Assembly: GCA_008671135.1 (NCBI GenBank)
Contig: RQAP01000018.1
Span: 1-50,797, forward strand
Reading direction: 5' to 3'
DNA: 50,797 nt
Source of the DNA: Collinsella aerofaciens
GTDB lineage: Bacteria; Actinomycetota; Coriobacteriia; Coriobacteriales; Coriobacteriaceae
Positions within the stretch are counted from its first letter, which is position 1. The number at the start of each line of letters is the position of its first letter. The notes beneath the pieces are model-generated. The model had not been told where the DNA came from. It made no database searches and worked only from the letters and a program-made list of their open reading frames with translations. A program made the position numbers and the translations under genes. Positions 7,518 through 16,409 of the stretch are shown here, piece by piece.

Positions 7518-7940
7518 ATGCCCGATAAAAAGCTGACTGACGAGTTACTCAATGAGCTTCTCGACGCGCCAAACATCGATGGCTATATCAAAGAACACGA
7601 CTTTGCCGCCCCGTCGCTTTCGAACTACCTGAAGCAGCTACTGCAGGAAAAGGGCTTGGAGCGCTCGCGCGTGGTTCGTATGGCCGATCTCAATGAGACC
7701 TTTGGCTATCAGATTTTTACCGGTGCGCGGCATCCGAGCCGCAATAAGGTGCTGCAGATTGCCTTTGCGATGGCGCTGACGCTCAAAGAGACTAACCGTG
7801 CGCTGACGGCTGCCGGGGTAAGCGTCCTTAACTGCAAGGACCGCCGCGATGCGATTATCATCTTTTGCATCGATCGCGGGTGCAGCCTCCAAAAGGTCAA
7901 CGAGGAGCTGTATCGCTTTGGCGAGGAGACGGTGAGTTAG
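7518..7940 (+). CDS. HTH-domain protein paired with a Ser/Thr kinase
   Basis: The 140-aa soluble protein has an XRE-like arrangement: SLSNYLKQLLQEKGLERSRV, then NETFGYQIFTGARHPSR, then DRRDAIIIFCIDRGCSLQKV. I recognise this as a recurrent family of small HTH-like proteins next to Hanks-type kinases, but no function is established to my knowledge. AGGTG lies about 10 nt before the ATG. The kinase gene follows about 100 bp later, so it may be a substrate or a regulator of it. Confidence 0.7.
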   Translation: MPDKKLTDELLNELLDAPNIDGYIKEHDFAAPSLSNYLKQLLQEKGLERSRVVRMADLNETFGYQIFTGARHPSRNKVLQIAFAMALTLKETNRALTAAGVSVLNCKDRRDAIIIFCIDRGCSLQKVNEELYRFGEETVS

Positions 7941-8038
7941 CGGCTGATATCTGAGCCGGCGGAGCTGCCGAACAACGATGCAAACGAACGGAGCGCAGAT
8001 GCCATGGGGTGTCTGCGCCCTGCGCTATGATGGAGGCT

Positions 8039-9415
8039 ATGGATACTCAGACCCCAACATATTCCGATGACGAGCTGACCGCAGCGCTTGCCGAGCACCT
8101 GGCGTCGCTCGATCGCGACGACAGCTATCGCGTGGAGCGTGTACTTAAGCGCTCGTCCGTTGAAACAACCGAGCTCGTGTACTTTGAAGGAACCGGCGGT
8201 GGTTCGCTCGGTCCCTTTGTTCGTAAACGCATCGATGCTTCGGCTCAAATCGGCGGGGCATACGAGCGTCTGTTTGCCGCTCAGCGGGCAGGCAGGCGTT
8301 TTGAGCACCTGCCCAGAATCGTCGATTGTCGTCGTGTGGGCGACGAGCTCAACGTGGTTATGGAATACATCGAAGGGGAGACGCTCGGGGCGCTGGTGTA
8401 CCGTCTGGGAGCCACCCCCGATTATGCGCATGAATTGTATCCTGTCCTTTGCGACGCCGTGGGCGAGCTCCATGCCGGTTTTGCAATGGCGGGGGAGACG
8501 TCGGCGCCGGTGATCCATCGTGACCTCAAGCCGTCGAATATCATCGTGACAGGTGCCAACTATACGCCTGATGACGGCCTGACATTTTCATCGCTGGTGA
8601 TTATCGACCTGGGGATCGCGCGCGTATGGCGCGATGGCGCCGATGCCGACACCGTCAAGTTTGGCACGCGACCCTATGCGCCGCCCGAGCAGTATGGGTT
8701 TGGGCAGACGAGTGTGCGCAGAGACGTCTACGCACTTGGCGCCCTGTTGTTCTTCTGCTTGACGGGAGTCGACCCTAAACCAGGGCTCGACATGCGCGAG
8801 CAATGCGAGGCGCGCGGCATTCCCACTCCACTTGCCGATGTCATCTGCATGTCGATGGCGCTTGACCCGACCAAACGTTTTGCGAGCGCGGAAGCGTTGG
8901 GACGGGCGACGCGCGCGGCATACGATCTGAGTCGCCCCGTGCGGCCTCCTGCGCCGCCTGTCCGAACTCCGGCCTCGGAGACGGTGTTGACGCCCCAAGG
9001 GCTCCAGAACCCCGCAGGGCCTCCTAGGCCTGCCGCCTCCGCTGCATGCGGTCTGCTCTCTCGCGTTCCGGAGTCTCTGGGCCGCATTTGGAATACGCTC
9101 GTCTGCTTCTCGCTGCTTGTGTTCTTTGCCGGAAGTCACTTTGCCGTCTTTCACCCCACCGGAGCAAACCAAAGCTACCCGACGTGGCTTCTCATAATCG
9201 AGTATTTTTTCTTTGTCGATGGCCTTATGGTGCTTATGCATTTCGCACTGCTCGATAAGCGCCGTCTTCGTCGGCGATTCGCACTGCTCGACAGCTATCG
9301 CGGCAAGAAACTCGCGAAACTCTGGCTCAAGGCATTGGGTGTGCTGCTCCTATGCATGATTGTCATAGTCGCGGTTGCCAATGCGACCGGCGTCGTCGAT
9401 ACCTCCGCTACCTAA
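8039..9415 (+). CDS. Membrane-anchored Hanks-type Ser/Thr protein kinase
   Basis: About 458 aa. The cytoplasmic kinase domain covers roughly residues 30-310. Probable ATP-lysine K63 (FVRKRID), catalytic loop HRDLKPSN at 160-167, DLG in place of DFG at 190-192, activation-segment end TRPYAPPEQYG at about 210-220, and the subdomain IX motif DVYALG. A proline-rich linker leads to three hydrophobic segments near the C-terminus (around FSLLVFFAG, IIEYFFFVDGL and LLLCMIVIV). There are no PASTA repeats, unlike PknB. Candidate starts are GTG 8009, ATG 8027/8030 and ATG 8039; none has an ideal ribosome site. Confidence 0.85.
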   Translation: MDTQTPTYSDDELTAALAEHLASLDRDDSYRVERVLKRSSVETTELVYFEGTGGGSLGPFVRKRIDASAQIGGAYERLFAAQRAGRRFEHLPRIVDCRRVGDELNVVMEYIEGETLGALVYRLGATPDYAHELYPVLCDAVGELHAGFAMAGETSAPVIHRDLKPSNIIVTGANYTPDDGLTFSSLVIIDLGIARVWRDGADADTVKFGTRPYAPPEQYGFGQTSVRRDVYALGALLFFCLTGVDPKPGLDMREQCEARGIPTPLADVICMSMALDPTKRFASAEALGRATRAAYDLSRPVRPPAPPVRTPASETVLTPQGLQNPAGPPRPAASAACGLLSRVPESLGRIWNTLVCFSLLVFFAGSHFAVFHPTGANQSYPTWLLIIEYFFFVDGLMVLMHFALLDKRRLRRRFALLDSYRGKKLAKLWLKALGVLLLCMIVIVAVANATGVVDTSAT

Positions 9416-9418
9416 AAG

Positions 9419-9442
9419 AAAAGGACCCCATTGGGGCCCTTT
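9419..9442. terminator. Bidirectional terminator between kinase and wall hydrolase
   Basis: AAAGGACCCC faces GGGGCCCTTT with a short loop. On the minus strand it runs into TTTTCTTTT. It serves the convergent genes on both sides. Confidence 0.75.
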
Positions 9443-9452
9443 GCAGTTGCAC

Positions 9453-10586
9453 TTAGATGCGGTTCATCTGAGCGGCGACTTTGTTGTACCAGTCCTGCCA
9501 CGTGGGCGGGCAGTACTTTTTGGCCGCTGCCGGGGTAAGGGTGGAGCCGTAGTTGGCGCCCAGATAGGCAACGTGAGCGGAGATGCCCTCGCTCCAGCTG
9601 CCAAAGCTGCGCCAACCGCCGCCACGTGCACTCCAGCCCCAGGCGTTGTAAGAATTGGCGCAATAAGCACCCTTGGTGCTCTCGATGCAGGCGATGGCGG
9701 GGGACCAACGGGGGTCGACACCGGTATTCCAAGCGGCGACGGCAAAGTTATAGCCCTGGCCTGCCATGGGGGAGCCGGCGAGATAATTGTCGATGCGGCC
9801 TGTCCACTCATTAATGAACGAATCGTAATCGGAGCTACCAGTATTGGAGCTGTTCACCGTGGTGTCGATGGTGGTGTTGGTGTTGGTGGCCTGGCTGCTG
9901 GAATTGCTGCCGCTTACGCCCTCGCCCGAGAGCTTCTCGGCGGCAGCGGCCTTATCGGCCTCAAGCTTGGCAAGCTCGGCGGCATTTTCCTGCTCGGCTT
10001 TTGCCTGTGCCTCGCTGCGGAGCTGCTGGGCCTGTGCCAGCGCATCCTCGGCGTTTTTCTGCTCTGCCTCAAGCTGAGACTTGGCCTGCTGGAGCTCAGC
10101 CTTGTTCTGCTCGAGTTCGGTTTGCATGTTATTGAGCTGTTCGATCTCGTCGACGCTCGAGCTCGTGATCTGGTTGGTGTATTTGCAGGTCGTGATGAAC
10201 TCACCCAGGCTCTGTGCGTTGACCAGGAAGCTCACGATGGGATTGGTGCCCTTCTGATACTTGTACAGATCGCGCATGGCGGAGCTTGCCTTGGCCTGCT
10301 GCTCGGGAAGCTTGGCCTCGATTTCCTCGATGCTTGCCTCATTGGAGTCAATCTGCTTTTGCAGGTCATCGAGTTTGGTGCGGGCGTCGTTGTAGGCGCT
10401 CGTGGCGGCTTCGATCTTCTGCTGGGCTGCGGAAAGCTGGTCCTGCGTTGCCTGCGAGGCGGCATACGCCGCAACGGGGGAGAGCATCGGCGTGGCCGTC
10501 AGCGCAACGGCGAGCACGGCGCTCGTGATGATACGAGCCGGCTTCGACGCAATGAACGCTGCGGTGCGATGATTCGAATGCTGCAT
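9453..10586 (-). CDS. Secreted coiled-coil peptidoglycan hydrolase
   Basis: About 377 aa. Signal peptide at residues 1-40 (hydrophobic VLAVALTATPMLSPVAAYA). A long coiled coil follows from about 45 to 235 (SAAQQKIEAATSAYNDARTK, then many EQNKAELQQAK-type heptads), as in PcsB/CwlO-like proteins. A Ser/Thr/Asn linker leads to a C-terminal lysozyme-like domain (SPAIACIESTKGAYC, NAWGWSARGGG, GISAHVAYLG), probably glucosaminidase-like and cutting glycan strands. The ATG at 10586 has GAGGG 5 nt upstream and is better than the TTG at 10601. Palindromic operator-like sites lie upstream at 10646-10695. Confidence 0.8.
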   Translation of the reverse strand: MQHSNHRTAAFIASKPARIITSAVLAVALTATPMLSPVAAYAASQATQDQLSAAQQKIEAATSAYNDARTKLDDLQKQIDSNEASIEEIEAKLPEQQAKASSAMRDLYKYQKGTNPIVSFLVNAQSLGEFITTCKYTNQITSSSVDEIEQLNNMQTELEQNKAELQQAKSQLEAEQKNAEDALAQAQQLRSEAQAKAEQENAAELAKLEADKAAAAEKLSGEGVSGSNSSSQATNTNTTIDTTVNSSNTGSSDYDSFINEWTGRIDNYLAGSPMAGQGYNFAVAAWNTGVDPRWSPAIACIESTKGAYCANSYNAWGWSARGGGWRSFGSWSEGISAHVAYLGANYGSTLTPAAAKKYCPPTWQDWYNKVAAQMNRI

Positions 10587-10645
10587 CCAGTCCCTCTGCA
10601 ATCAATCGTAGGTTATGGTTCGAACGGTATTCTACTACTGCTTTC

Positions 10646-10695
10646 GACCTCAACTTGAACCTTAAAGGTTCCAAAGGGTCAAGTTGAACTTGAGG
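10646..10695. promoter_or_regulatory. Nested palindromic operator-like sites
   Basis: GAACCTTAAAGGTTC (10657-10671) is a perfect 15-bp palindrome. CAAGTTGAACTTG (10680-10692) is another, and the flanking CCTCAA/TTGAGG makes the whole stretch roughly symmetric. The second resembles MerR/SoxR-type boxes. The site lies 60-110 bp before the wall hydrolase start. Confidence 0.45.
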
Positions 10696-10820
10696 CTTTG
10701 GCTTTGACCTGCAGTTATGATGAATTGTTGAGAAACCATAGAGTTCAACTTTAACGTTACAGAGCTCTGTTTGAGAGGAGTTTTGGGCTGTAAAAGCCAT
10801 CTCAACGTGGGGTTTTATAA

Positions 10821-11453
10821 CTACAGCGTGCCCTTCTGGCGAGCCTGCTCAATCTCTTCGAGGGCCTCGGCGGGGGTGAACGAACAGGTGCCGTCGCCGA
10901 GCTTGACTACCTGGATTTCGTCACCAGCGTTGACCTCTCCGCCCTTTAGTACCACGCCGAAAACGCCCTCGTGGGGAAAGATGCAGTCGCCGGCGAGATA
11001 GTAGATGGCGCAACGGGTGTGGCAGACCTTGCCGATTTGGCTGATTTCGACGAGCACGTCGCTTCCAAGCTTGAGCTGTGTGCCCAAAGGGAGCGAGAGC
11101 AGGTTGATGCCCCGGGTTGTGAAGTTCTCCCCAAAGTCACCCTCGTGTACGTCGAGCCCGCGTGCCTGCGCCGTCTGGATGGACTCCGCGGCTAAAAAGG
11201 AAACCTGACGGTGCCAATGTCCGGCGTGCGCATCGGTGGCGAGGCCAAATTGTTCTATAACGGTGTCGCGTCCATCGGCGACGGGCGACTTGCGAGTGCC
11301 CTTGTGTACCGACGTGTTGATCGAGACGATGTGGGCGGGTCCGTTGTAGGCGTCGTTTGCCGTGCACAGGGGAGCGGTCGCTTTCGCACGTTTCGCCAGC
11401 TCGCGCCTCGCGGCATTGAGGATGGGATTATCGGTCGGATGGTCTTGGGGCAC
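10821..11453 (-). CDS. MOSC-domain protein
   Basis: The 210-aa protein has a MOSC fold, the sulfur-carrier domain found at the end of molybdenum-cofactor sulfurases and in YiiM-like proteins. The conserved block is GTQLKLGSDVLVEISQIGK, then a CHTRC motif with the presumed sulfur-carrying cysteine, and later HEGVFGVV. Such proteins often act in reduction of N-hydroxylated compounds or in molybdenum cofactor handling; neither can be shown here. The start is GTG at 11453 with AAAGG upstream. It stands alone and faces away from the ligase gene at 11688. Confidence 0.85.
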   Translation of the reverse strand: MPQDHPTDNPILNAARRELAKRAKATAPLCTANDAYNGPAHIVSINTSVHKGTRKSPVADGRDTVIEQFGLATDAHAGHWHRQVSFLAAESIQTAQARGLDVHEGDFGENFTTRGINLLSLPLGTQLKLGSDVLVEISQIGKVCHTRCAIYYLAGDCIFPHEGVFGVVLKGGEVNAGDEIQVVKLGDGTCSFTPAEALEEIEQARQKGTL

Positions 11454-11687
11454 GTGCGCGCCTTTCGCTCGAGGATGTCAATACACTGAATCCTACAACA
11501 ATGGTAGGTTCATTGCCCGTTGTCATACAACGGTGAGCGCCGTCTTCGTGCTGGCCTTCGTGCTGGACGATTACGTCGATTGCCATAGATACGGTGGAGC
11601 TTTGGGCGCCGGCGGCTTGGCACGCTAGAATAAATCAATTGCGCAAAGATCGCCCGTTGTGTGGGCAGTTCATGATAGGAAGTTTCC
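11454..11687. other. Divergent intergenic region between MOSC and ATP-grasp genes
   Basis: It contains small inverted repeats, CCTAC/GTAGG at about 11493-11509 and CCGTTGTCATACAACGG at 11517-11533, near the presumed MOSC promoter. A -10-like TAGAAT lies at 11626-11631 for the rightward genes. No further gene is visible. Confidence 0.4.
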
Positions 11688-12944
11688 ATGGCATTGCAAT
11701 TTACAGAGCGCGAGTTCATTCCCGTGCTGCTCGGTGGCGACATCAACGCCTATTCGGTGGCGCGCGCCTTCTACGAGGAGTACCAGGTCAAGAGTCTGGT
11801 CTTTGGCAAGTATCAGACGGGTCCCGCGTACCGCAGCCAGATTATCGACTACACGCCCAACGTGGATATCGACACCATGCCCGTGATGCTCAAAACCGTC
11901 AACGGCATTGCCCAAGCGCATGCCGACAAGACTATTGTCCTTGTGGGCTGCGGCGACAACTATGTCGCTCTCGTGGCTCAAGCCAAGGATGCTCATGAGC
12001 TGGCGGATAACATCGTCGCTCCCTACGCGCCCTACAGCATGCTCGAGCAGTGCCAGAAGAAGGAGATCTTCTACGAGCTGTGCGAGAAGCATGGCGTGCC
12101 CTATCCACACACGTTTACCTTTACCAAGGCGATGCTCAATGCTCAGGGTGAGGCGCCTGCCGAAGTGCTCGACCAGATCGATTTTCCTTACCCGATGATT
12201 CTGAAGCCTTCTGACGGCATCATGTGGTGGCAGCATGAGTTCGAGGGCCAGAAGAAGGCCTATGAGATTGCCGACCGCGCCGAGCTGGAACAGGTCATTC
12301 GCGATTCGTATGCCAGCGGCTACACCGACGATCTGATCTTGCAGGATCGCGTGCCCGGCAACGACGAGTACATGCGCGTGCTCACCAGCTATTCCGACCG
12401 CAACGGTAAGGTCCGCATGATGTGCCTGGGCCATGTGCTGCTCGAGGAGCATCAGCCCCACGGTGTCGGCAACCATGCCTGTATCATTACCGAGCCTAAC
12501 GACGAACTCATGGGCGGCGTGCGCAAGCTGCTCGAGGACCTTCACTTTGTGGGCTATTCCAACTTTGACGTTAAGTACGACGAGCGCGACGGCTCGTTTA
12601 AGTTCTTCGATTTCAACACGCGCCAGGGTCGCAGCAACTACTACGTTACCAACAGCGGCTTTAACGTTGCCAAGTATGTGGTGGACGAGTATGTGTTCAA
12701 CCGTCCGTTTGAGCCGGAGTTTGTGACGGCTCAGGACGAGGCCCTGTGGATGGTCGTCCCCATGGGCGTCGTCGACAAGTACGTCAAGGATCCCGAGCTG
12801 CGCGCTAAGGTGCATCGCCTGGACAAGGAAGGCAAGGGCGCCGACCCTTCGTTTATGAAGGGCGACTTTGTCTTTAACCGCTGGCTGCGCATGTGGCACA
12901 CCAAGCTGCGCCACTTTAAGCTGTTCAAGACGTATTACAAGTAG
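11688..12944 (+). CDS. ATP-grasp ligase, probably D-aspartate ligase
   Basis: The 418-aa protein is an ATP-grasp carboxylate-amine ligase. The N-terminal 110 residues form a Rossmann-like pre-ATP-grasp part (LLGGDINAYSVARAF). The central domain has FPYPMILKPSDG, LILQDRVPGNDEYMRV and the metal-binding FDFNTRQGRSNYY. The C-terminus is basic (RMWHTKLRHFKLFKTYYK), which could touch the membrane. The family contains the enterococcal D-aspartate ligase Aslfm, which adds D-Asp to the stem peptide of peptidoglycan precursors. The next gene is an aspartate/glutamate racemase, which strongly supports this reading, though other ATP-grasp substrates cannot be excluded. Confidence 0.8.
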   Translation: MALQFTEREFIPVLLGGDINAYSVARAFYEEYQVKSLVFGKYQTGPAYRSQIIDYTPNVDIDTMPVMLKTVNGIAQAHADKTIVLVGCGDNYVALVAQAKDAHELADNIVAPYAPYSMLEQCQKKEIFYELCEKHGVPYPHTFTFTKAMLNAQGEAPAEVLDQIDFPYPMILKPSDGIMWWQHEFEGQKKAYEIADRAELEQVIRDSYASGYTDDLILQDRVPGNDEYMRVLTSYSDRNGKVRMMCLGHVLLEEHQPHGVGNHACIITEPNDELMGGVRKLLEDLHFVGYSNFDVKYDERDGSFKFFDFNTRQGRSNYYVTNSGFNVAKYVVDEYVFNRPFEPEFVTAQDEALWMVVPMGVVDKYVKDPELRAKVHRLDKEGKGADPSFMKGDFVFNRWLRMWHTKLRHFKLFKTYYK

Positions 12945-13028
12945 ATGAGCGCGGCGCCCGTCCGGTTTGCATCGGGCGGGCGCGGGTATGATACGCGCAA
13001 TTGCGCAAGCGTCACCAAGGAGGCGGCG

Positions 13029-13775
13029 ATGGAAAAGCTGGGAGTTATCGGCGGCATGGGCGCCGAGGCCACGTCGTATTACTACGACCAGGTGGTGCGT
13101 CATACGGCTGCTGCCTGCGATCAGGAACATATCGACATGGTGGTGCTCTCCAAGTCGACCATGCCCGACCGCACGTTGGCCATTAAGACCGGCGAGCATG
13201 CCAAGCTGCTGGCGACCATGAAAGAGTGTGCCCAGGCACTCGAGTCGCTGGGCTGTGCGCACATTGCCATTCCCTGCAACACGTCGCACTACTTCTACGA
13301 CCAGATCCAGTCGTTTACGAAGGTGCCGATTATCCACATGCCGCGTGAGTCGGTGCGCTATGCTCTGGCCGGTGCGGTGATGGGGGAGTGCGAGTTCGAC
13401 CCCAACCTGAGTATGCCGGCCGAGCCGGTGCACAAGATTGGCATTATGGGCACCGACGGAACCGGGGGCGCGGGTGTCTACGGCCGCGAATGTAAGGCTG
13501 CGGGTGTTGAGGTCGTCTATCCCAGCGAGAAACGTCAGAACGATGTGATGTCGCTTATCTACGATGATGTGAAGGCCGGACGTGAGCCCGATATGGATAA
13601 GTTCGACCGCGTGATGTGGGAGTTCGCCCGTAGCGGCTGCGACCGCGTCATTCTGGCCTGCACCGAGCTCTCGGTGCTGCAAAAGTACCGAGAGATGCCC
13701 GAGATCACCCTCGACGCCATGGATGTCCTAGTGCGCGAATCCATCATCCGCAGCGGCGCCCCCTACCGCCTCTAG
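13029..13775 (+). CDS. Aspartate/glutamate racemase family protein
   Basis: The 248-aa cofactor-independent racemase has two catalytic cysteines in the expected places: C83 in IPCNTSHYF and C211 in LACTEL. The N-terminal GVIGGMGAEATSYYYD is typical of aspartate racemases. The ATG at 13029 has AAGGAGG upstream, so the shorter form is used rather than a longer open frame. It follows the ATP-grasp ligase by 84 bp and would supply D-Asp for it. Glutamate racemase activity (MurI role) is a less likely alternative, since the family differs. Confidence 0.88.
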   Translation: MEKLGVIGGMGAEATSYYYDQVVRHTAAACDQEHIDMVVLSKSTMPDRTLAIKTGEHAKLLATMKECAQALESLGCAHIAIPCNTSHYFYDQIQSFTKVPIIHMPRESVRYALAGAVMGECEFDPNLSMPAEPVHKIGIMGTDGTGGAGVYGRECKAAGVEVVYPSEKRQNDVMSLIYDDVKAGREPDMDKFDRVMWEFARSGCDRVILACTELSVLQKYREMPEITLDAMDVLVRESIIRSGAPYRL

Positions 13776-13781
13776 CTTCCG

Positions 13782-13802
13782 ACCTGTCAAAAAGGGACAG
13801 GT
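13782..13802. repeat. Small inverted repeat past the racemase gene
   Basis: ACCTGTC (13782-13788) faces GACAGGT (13796-13802) with AAAAAGG between. It lies right after the racemase stop and may be part of its 3' end. Confidence 0.4.
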
Positions 13803-13834
13803 TAATTTTGGTAGGTTTTATCTGGTGAAACAGT

Positions 13835-13873
13835 AAAGGCCTCGGCTCGTTTGGTGCGAGCCGAGGCCTTTTG
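13835..13873. terminator. Bidirectional terminator
   Basis: AAAGGCCTCGGCTCG faces CGAGCCGAGGCCTTTT, a 15-bp stem with 7-nt loop and T runs on both strands. It separates the convergent racemase and ecfT genes. Confidence 0.85.
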
Positions 13874-13900
13874 CGTTGGGCTGTTGCTGTCGGTGGTGAA

Positions 13901-14647
13901 CTATAACAGGAAGCCGATGGCGATGAGGGCGATGCTGACGATTAGCACGGCGATGTCCAGGCCCTTGATGGGGTAGCGCTTGTACGAGCTGGCGCGCGTA
14001 CGCAGATAGAAGCCGCGCTGTTCTGCCGCCAAGGCTGTGGCATCGGTCTTGCCCACGCTCGAGATGAGCAGTGGCACACACAGTGGCAGCATGAGCTTAA
14101 GCTTCTTGATGGGGTTCTTGGTGTCATACTCGACGCCGCGTGCGGTCTGCGCCTCCATGATGGCGTTCATCTCCTGACCAAACACCGGCACAAAGCGCAG
14201 CGCCGTGGTAAAGGTGAAGGCATAGCGATACGGCACGTGCAGCACCTCGACGCAGGCGTTGGCAAGGTCGTTGAGTTTGGTCACCATGAGCATGAGGATG
14301 AGTGGTAACGCCACACCCAGCAGGCGCAGGCAGGCCTTCGATCCTGTGATGAGGCCCGTGTCGGTGATGAAACCCCACACCACGTTGCCATCGCGCATAA
14401 AGGCCAGCTGGAGCACCAGCATGATAAGCGCGAGCGGAATCAGCAACTTGAGCAGCGAGAACAGACGGTCGACGACGCCGGCGTAGGCACCCAGCGCAAG
14501 GGTGAGTGCCAAAAAGCCCAGCAGCGCCACGTAGGTGTCGGACAAAAAGATGCCGACGATGATGGCGGCGGCGAGGCCCAGTTTGATGACGGGGTTCAGG
14601 CGATGCAGCAGCGTATCGCCCGGCATGTAGTCGATGACGTTAACCAC
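13901..14647 (-). CDS. ecfT: ECF transporter T component (transmembrane coupling protein)
   Basis: The 249-aa membrane protein has about five to six hydrophobic segments and the CbiQ/EcfT signature (HRLNPVIKLGLAAAIIVG near the start; AQTARGVE and later AAEQRGFYLRTR, which contain the two Ala-Arg-Gly-like coupling motifs). It links ATPases to the substrate-binding S subunit. The GTG at 14647 has AAGGAG 10 nt upstream and overlaps the stop of the ATPase gene by 8 bp; the longer open frame from 14680 lacks such a site. Translational coupling with the ATPase gene is likely. Confidence 0.9.
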   Translation of the reverse strand: MVNVIDYMPGDTLLHRLNPVIKLGLAAAIIVGIFLSDTYVALLGFLALTLALGAYAGVVDRLFSLLKLLIPLALIMLVLQLAFMRDGNVVWGFITDTGLITGSKACLRLLGVALPLILMLMVTKLNDLANACVEVLHVPYRYAFTFTTALRFVPVFGQEMNAIMEAQTARGVEYDTKNPIKKLKLMLPLCVPLLISSVGKTDATALAAEQRGFYLRTRASSYKRYPIKGLDIAVLIVSIALIAIGFLL

Positions 14648-16391
14648 GGTGGACCATCTCCTTGGTAATTCGAACGACATCGGTGACCTCGCTCACCTGC
14701 GCAAAAGCGGGCGAGACGGAAGATGCCAGACGGCGCGAGAGTTCGATGACCTGGGGCGGCTCAACGTAGGCACGCTGCGTGAGATCGATGTTCGAGAATA
14801 GCTCGTGCGTGCGGCCGCGGTCGAGGATGCGGCCGTCGGCCATTACCACGATGCGCTCGGCAAAGTCGGAGACAACTTCCATGTCGTGGCAGACCATGAT
14901 AACGGCGCAGCCGCGCTCGGCCATGGTGCGCACGGTTTCCATGACGGTCATGCACTCGCGGTAGTCAAGGCCGCTCGTGGGCTCGTCGAGCACGACGATC
15001 TTGGGCTCAACCACTACGACGGAGGCAAGCGCCACCATTTGTCGCTGGCCGCGCGAAAGCGAGAAGGGCGCCTCGTCGGCCGGCAAGCCAAAGCGATCGA
15101 TGACCAGCTGGGCGCGACGCAGGGCCTCGGCGCGGTCCATGCCGCCCAGTTCCAAGCCAAAGGCGACCTCGTCGAGCACGGTGTCCTTGCAGATCTGACG
15201 GTCGGGGTTTTGGAAGAGGGTCGCGACCTCGCGGGCAATGCGGCTCGTGGGAACGGCTGCGGTATCCAGTCCCGTGACGCGCACGCTGCCCGAGGCGGGC
15301 TTGAGCAGGCCCGTGAGCAGCTTGGTGAGCGTGGTCTTGCCGGCACCGTTTTGGCCGACGATGCCCACGAGCTCGCCAGGATAGAGCGTCAGGCTAAGGT
15401 CGTGTACGGCGGCGCCGCCATTGGGATAGGCAAACTCAACATGGTCGAAGGTGAGTACGGGTTCGGCGTCCTTGGCATGAGGGCGCAACGACGGTGCATG
15501 CGGGGAACCGGCGGGCGCCTGAGCTTCGATAGCCGCGTGTGCGGGGTCGACGATGCCCGAAATCATGCGCTCGGCCTCATCGACATCCAAGCAGGGGGTA
15601 CCGCTTACCAGGCCATCGGCCTCGAGGCTATTGAAGATACGCGTGACGCGAGGGCAGTCGACGCCGATGGCACGGAGCTCGTCGGTATGCGCGAAGACCT
15701 CGTGTGGCTCGCCCTGCAGCGCAATTTCGCCATGATTGAGCACGAGCACGCGGTTGCAGTACTCCGAGAGCAGGGCGACCTTTTGCTCAACGACGACGAT
15801 GGTGATTCCAAGTGCGCGGTTTGCCTCACGCAGCGTCTCGAAGACCAACGTGGAGCTGGCGGGGTCGAGTGCCGCGGTGGGCTCGTCGAGAACCAAGACG
15901 CGCGGACGCATGGCGAGGATGGCGGCGATGGCTACCTTTTGCTTCTGTCCGCCCGAGAGGGTGGCGATCTCGCGGTCGCGCAGGTCGCTGATGCCGACGG
16001 TCTCGAGAGTTTCGCTCACGCGCTGCTCGATCTGGTCGTGGGGAACGCCAAAGTTCTCGAGGCCAAAGAGCATCTCGTCCTCGACGACCGAAGCGACCAT
16101 CTGCGTGTCGATATCCTGCAGCACACTGCCGACGATTTGCGACACGTCGGTGAGCGAGACTTCGCAGGTGTCGTGGCCGTCGACCATGACGGACCCAAAG
16201 AACGTGCCGGTGTAGTGGTGGGGCACGGCGCCCGACAGACAGGCGGCAAGCGTGGACTTGCCGGCGCCCGAGGGTCCGATGATGCCGATGAAATCTCCCT
16301 TGTTCACACTGAGCGAGATGTGGCTGAGCGCCTGCTCGGTCTGCGTGCCATAGGAGAACGAGACATCGTCGACGTTGATGATCGTTTCCAT
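14640..16391 (-). CDS. ecfA: ECF transporter fused double ATPase (EcfA-EcfA')
   Basis: The 583-aa protein holds two ABC ATPase domains in one chain. Domain 1: Walker A GPSGAGKST at 39-47, signature LSGGQ at 145-149, Walker B ending LDEPTAALDP near 168-177. Domain 2: GQNGAGKTT at 347-355, signature LSRGQ at 446-450 (R replaces the first G), then VVLDEPTSGLD. A flexible Ala/Pro-rich linker lies around 285-312. It powers the ECF complex with EcfT (downstream, overlapping) and probably the S component upstream at 16605-17177. The ATG is preceded by AAAGGTATCT. Confidence 0.92.
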   Translation of the reverse strand: METIINVDDVSFSYGTQTEQALSHISLSVNKGDFIGIIGPSGAGKSTLAACLSGAVPHHYTGTFFGSVMVDGHDTCEVSLTDVSQIVGSVLQDIDTQMVASVVEDEMLFGLENFGVPHDQIEQRVSETLETVGISDLRDREIATLSGGQKQKVAIAAILAMRPRVLVLDEPTAALDPASSTLVFETLREANRALGITIVVVEQKVALLSEYCNRVLVLNHGEIALQGEPHEVFAHTDELRAIGVDCPRVTRIFNSLEADGLVSGTPCLDVDEAERMISGIVDPAHAAIEAQAPAGSPHAPSLRPHAKDAEPVLTFDHVEFAYPNGGAAVHDLSLTLYPGELVGIVGQNGAGKTTLTKLLTGLLKPASGSVRVTGLDTAAVPTSRIAREVATLFQNPDRQICKDTVLDEVAFGLELGGMDRAEALRRAQLVIDRFGLPADEAPFSLSRGQRQMVALASVVVVEPKIVVLDEPTSGLDYRECMTVMETVRTMAERGCAVIMVCHDMEVVSDFAERIVVMADGRILDRGRTHELFSNIDLTQRAYVEPPQVIELSRRLASSVSPAFAQVSEVTDVVRITKEMVHRG

Positions 16392-16409
16392 AGATACCTT
16401 TCATAGTCA

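Noticed and set aside
11670..13682. A 670-aa minus-strand open frame opposite the ligase and racemase
   Set aside because: Antisense shadow of two well-supported genes, with His/Val/Leu-rich sequence and no ribosome site.
14805..16406. A 533-aa plus-strand open frame opposite ecfA
   Set aside because: Complement of the double ATPase, which has all Walker and signature motifs.
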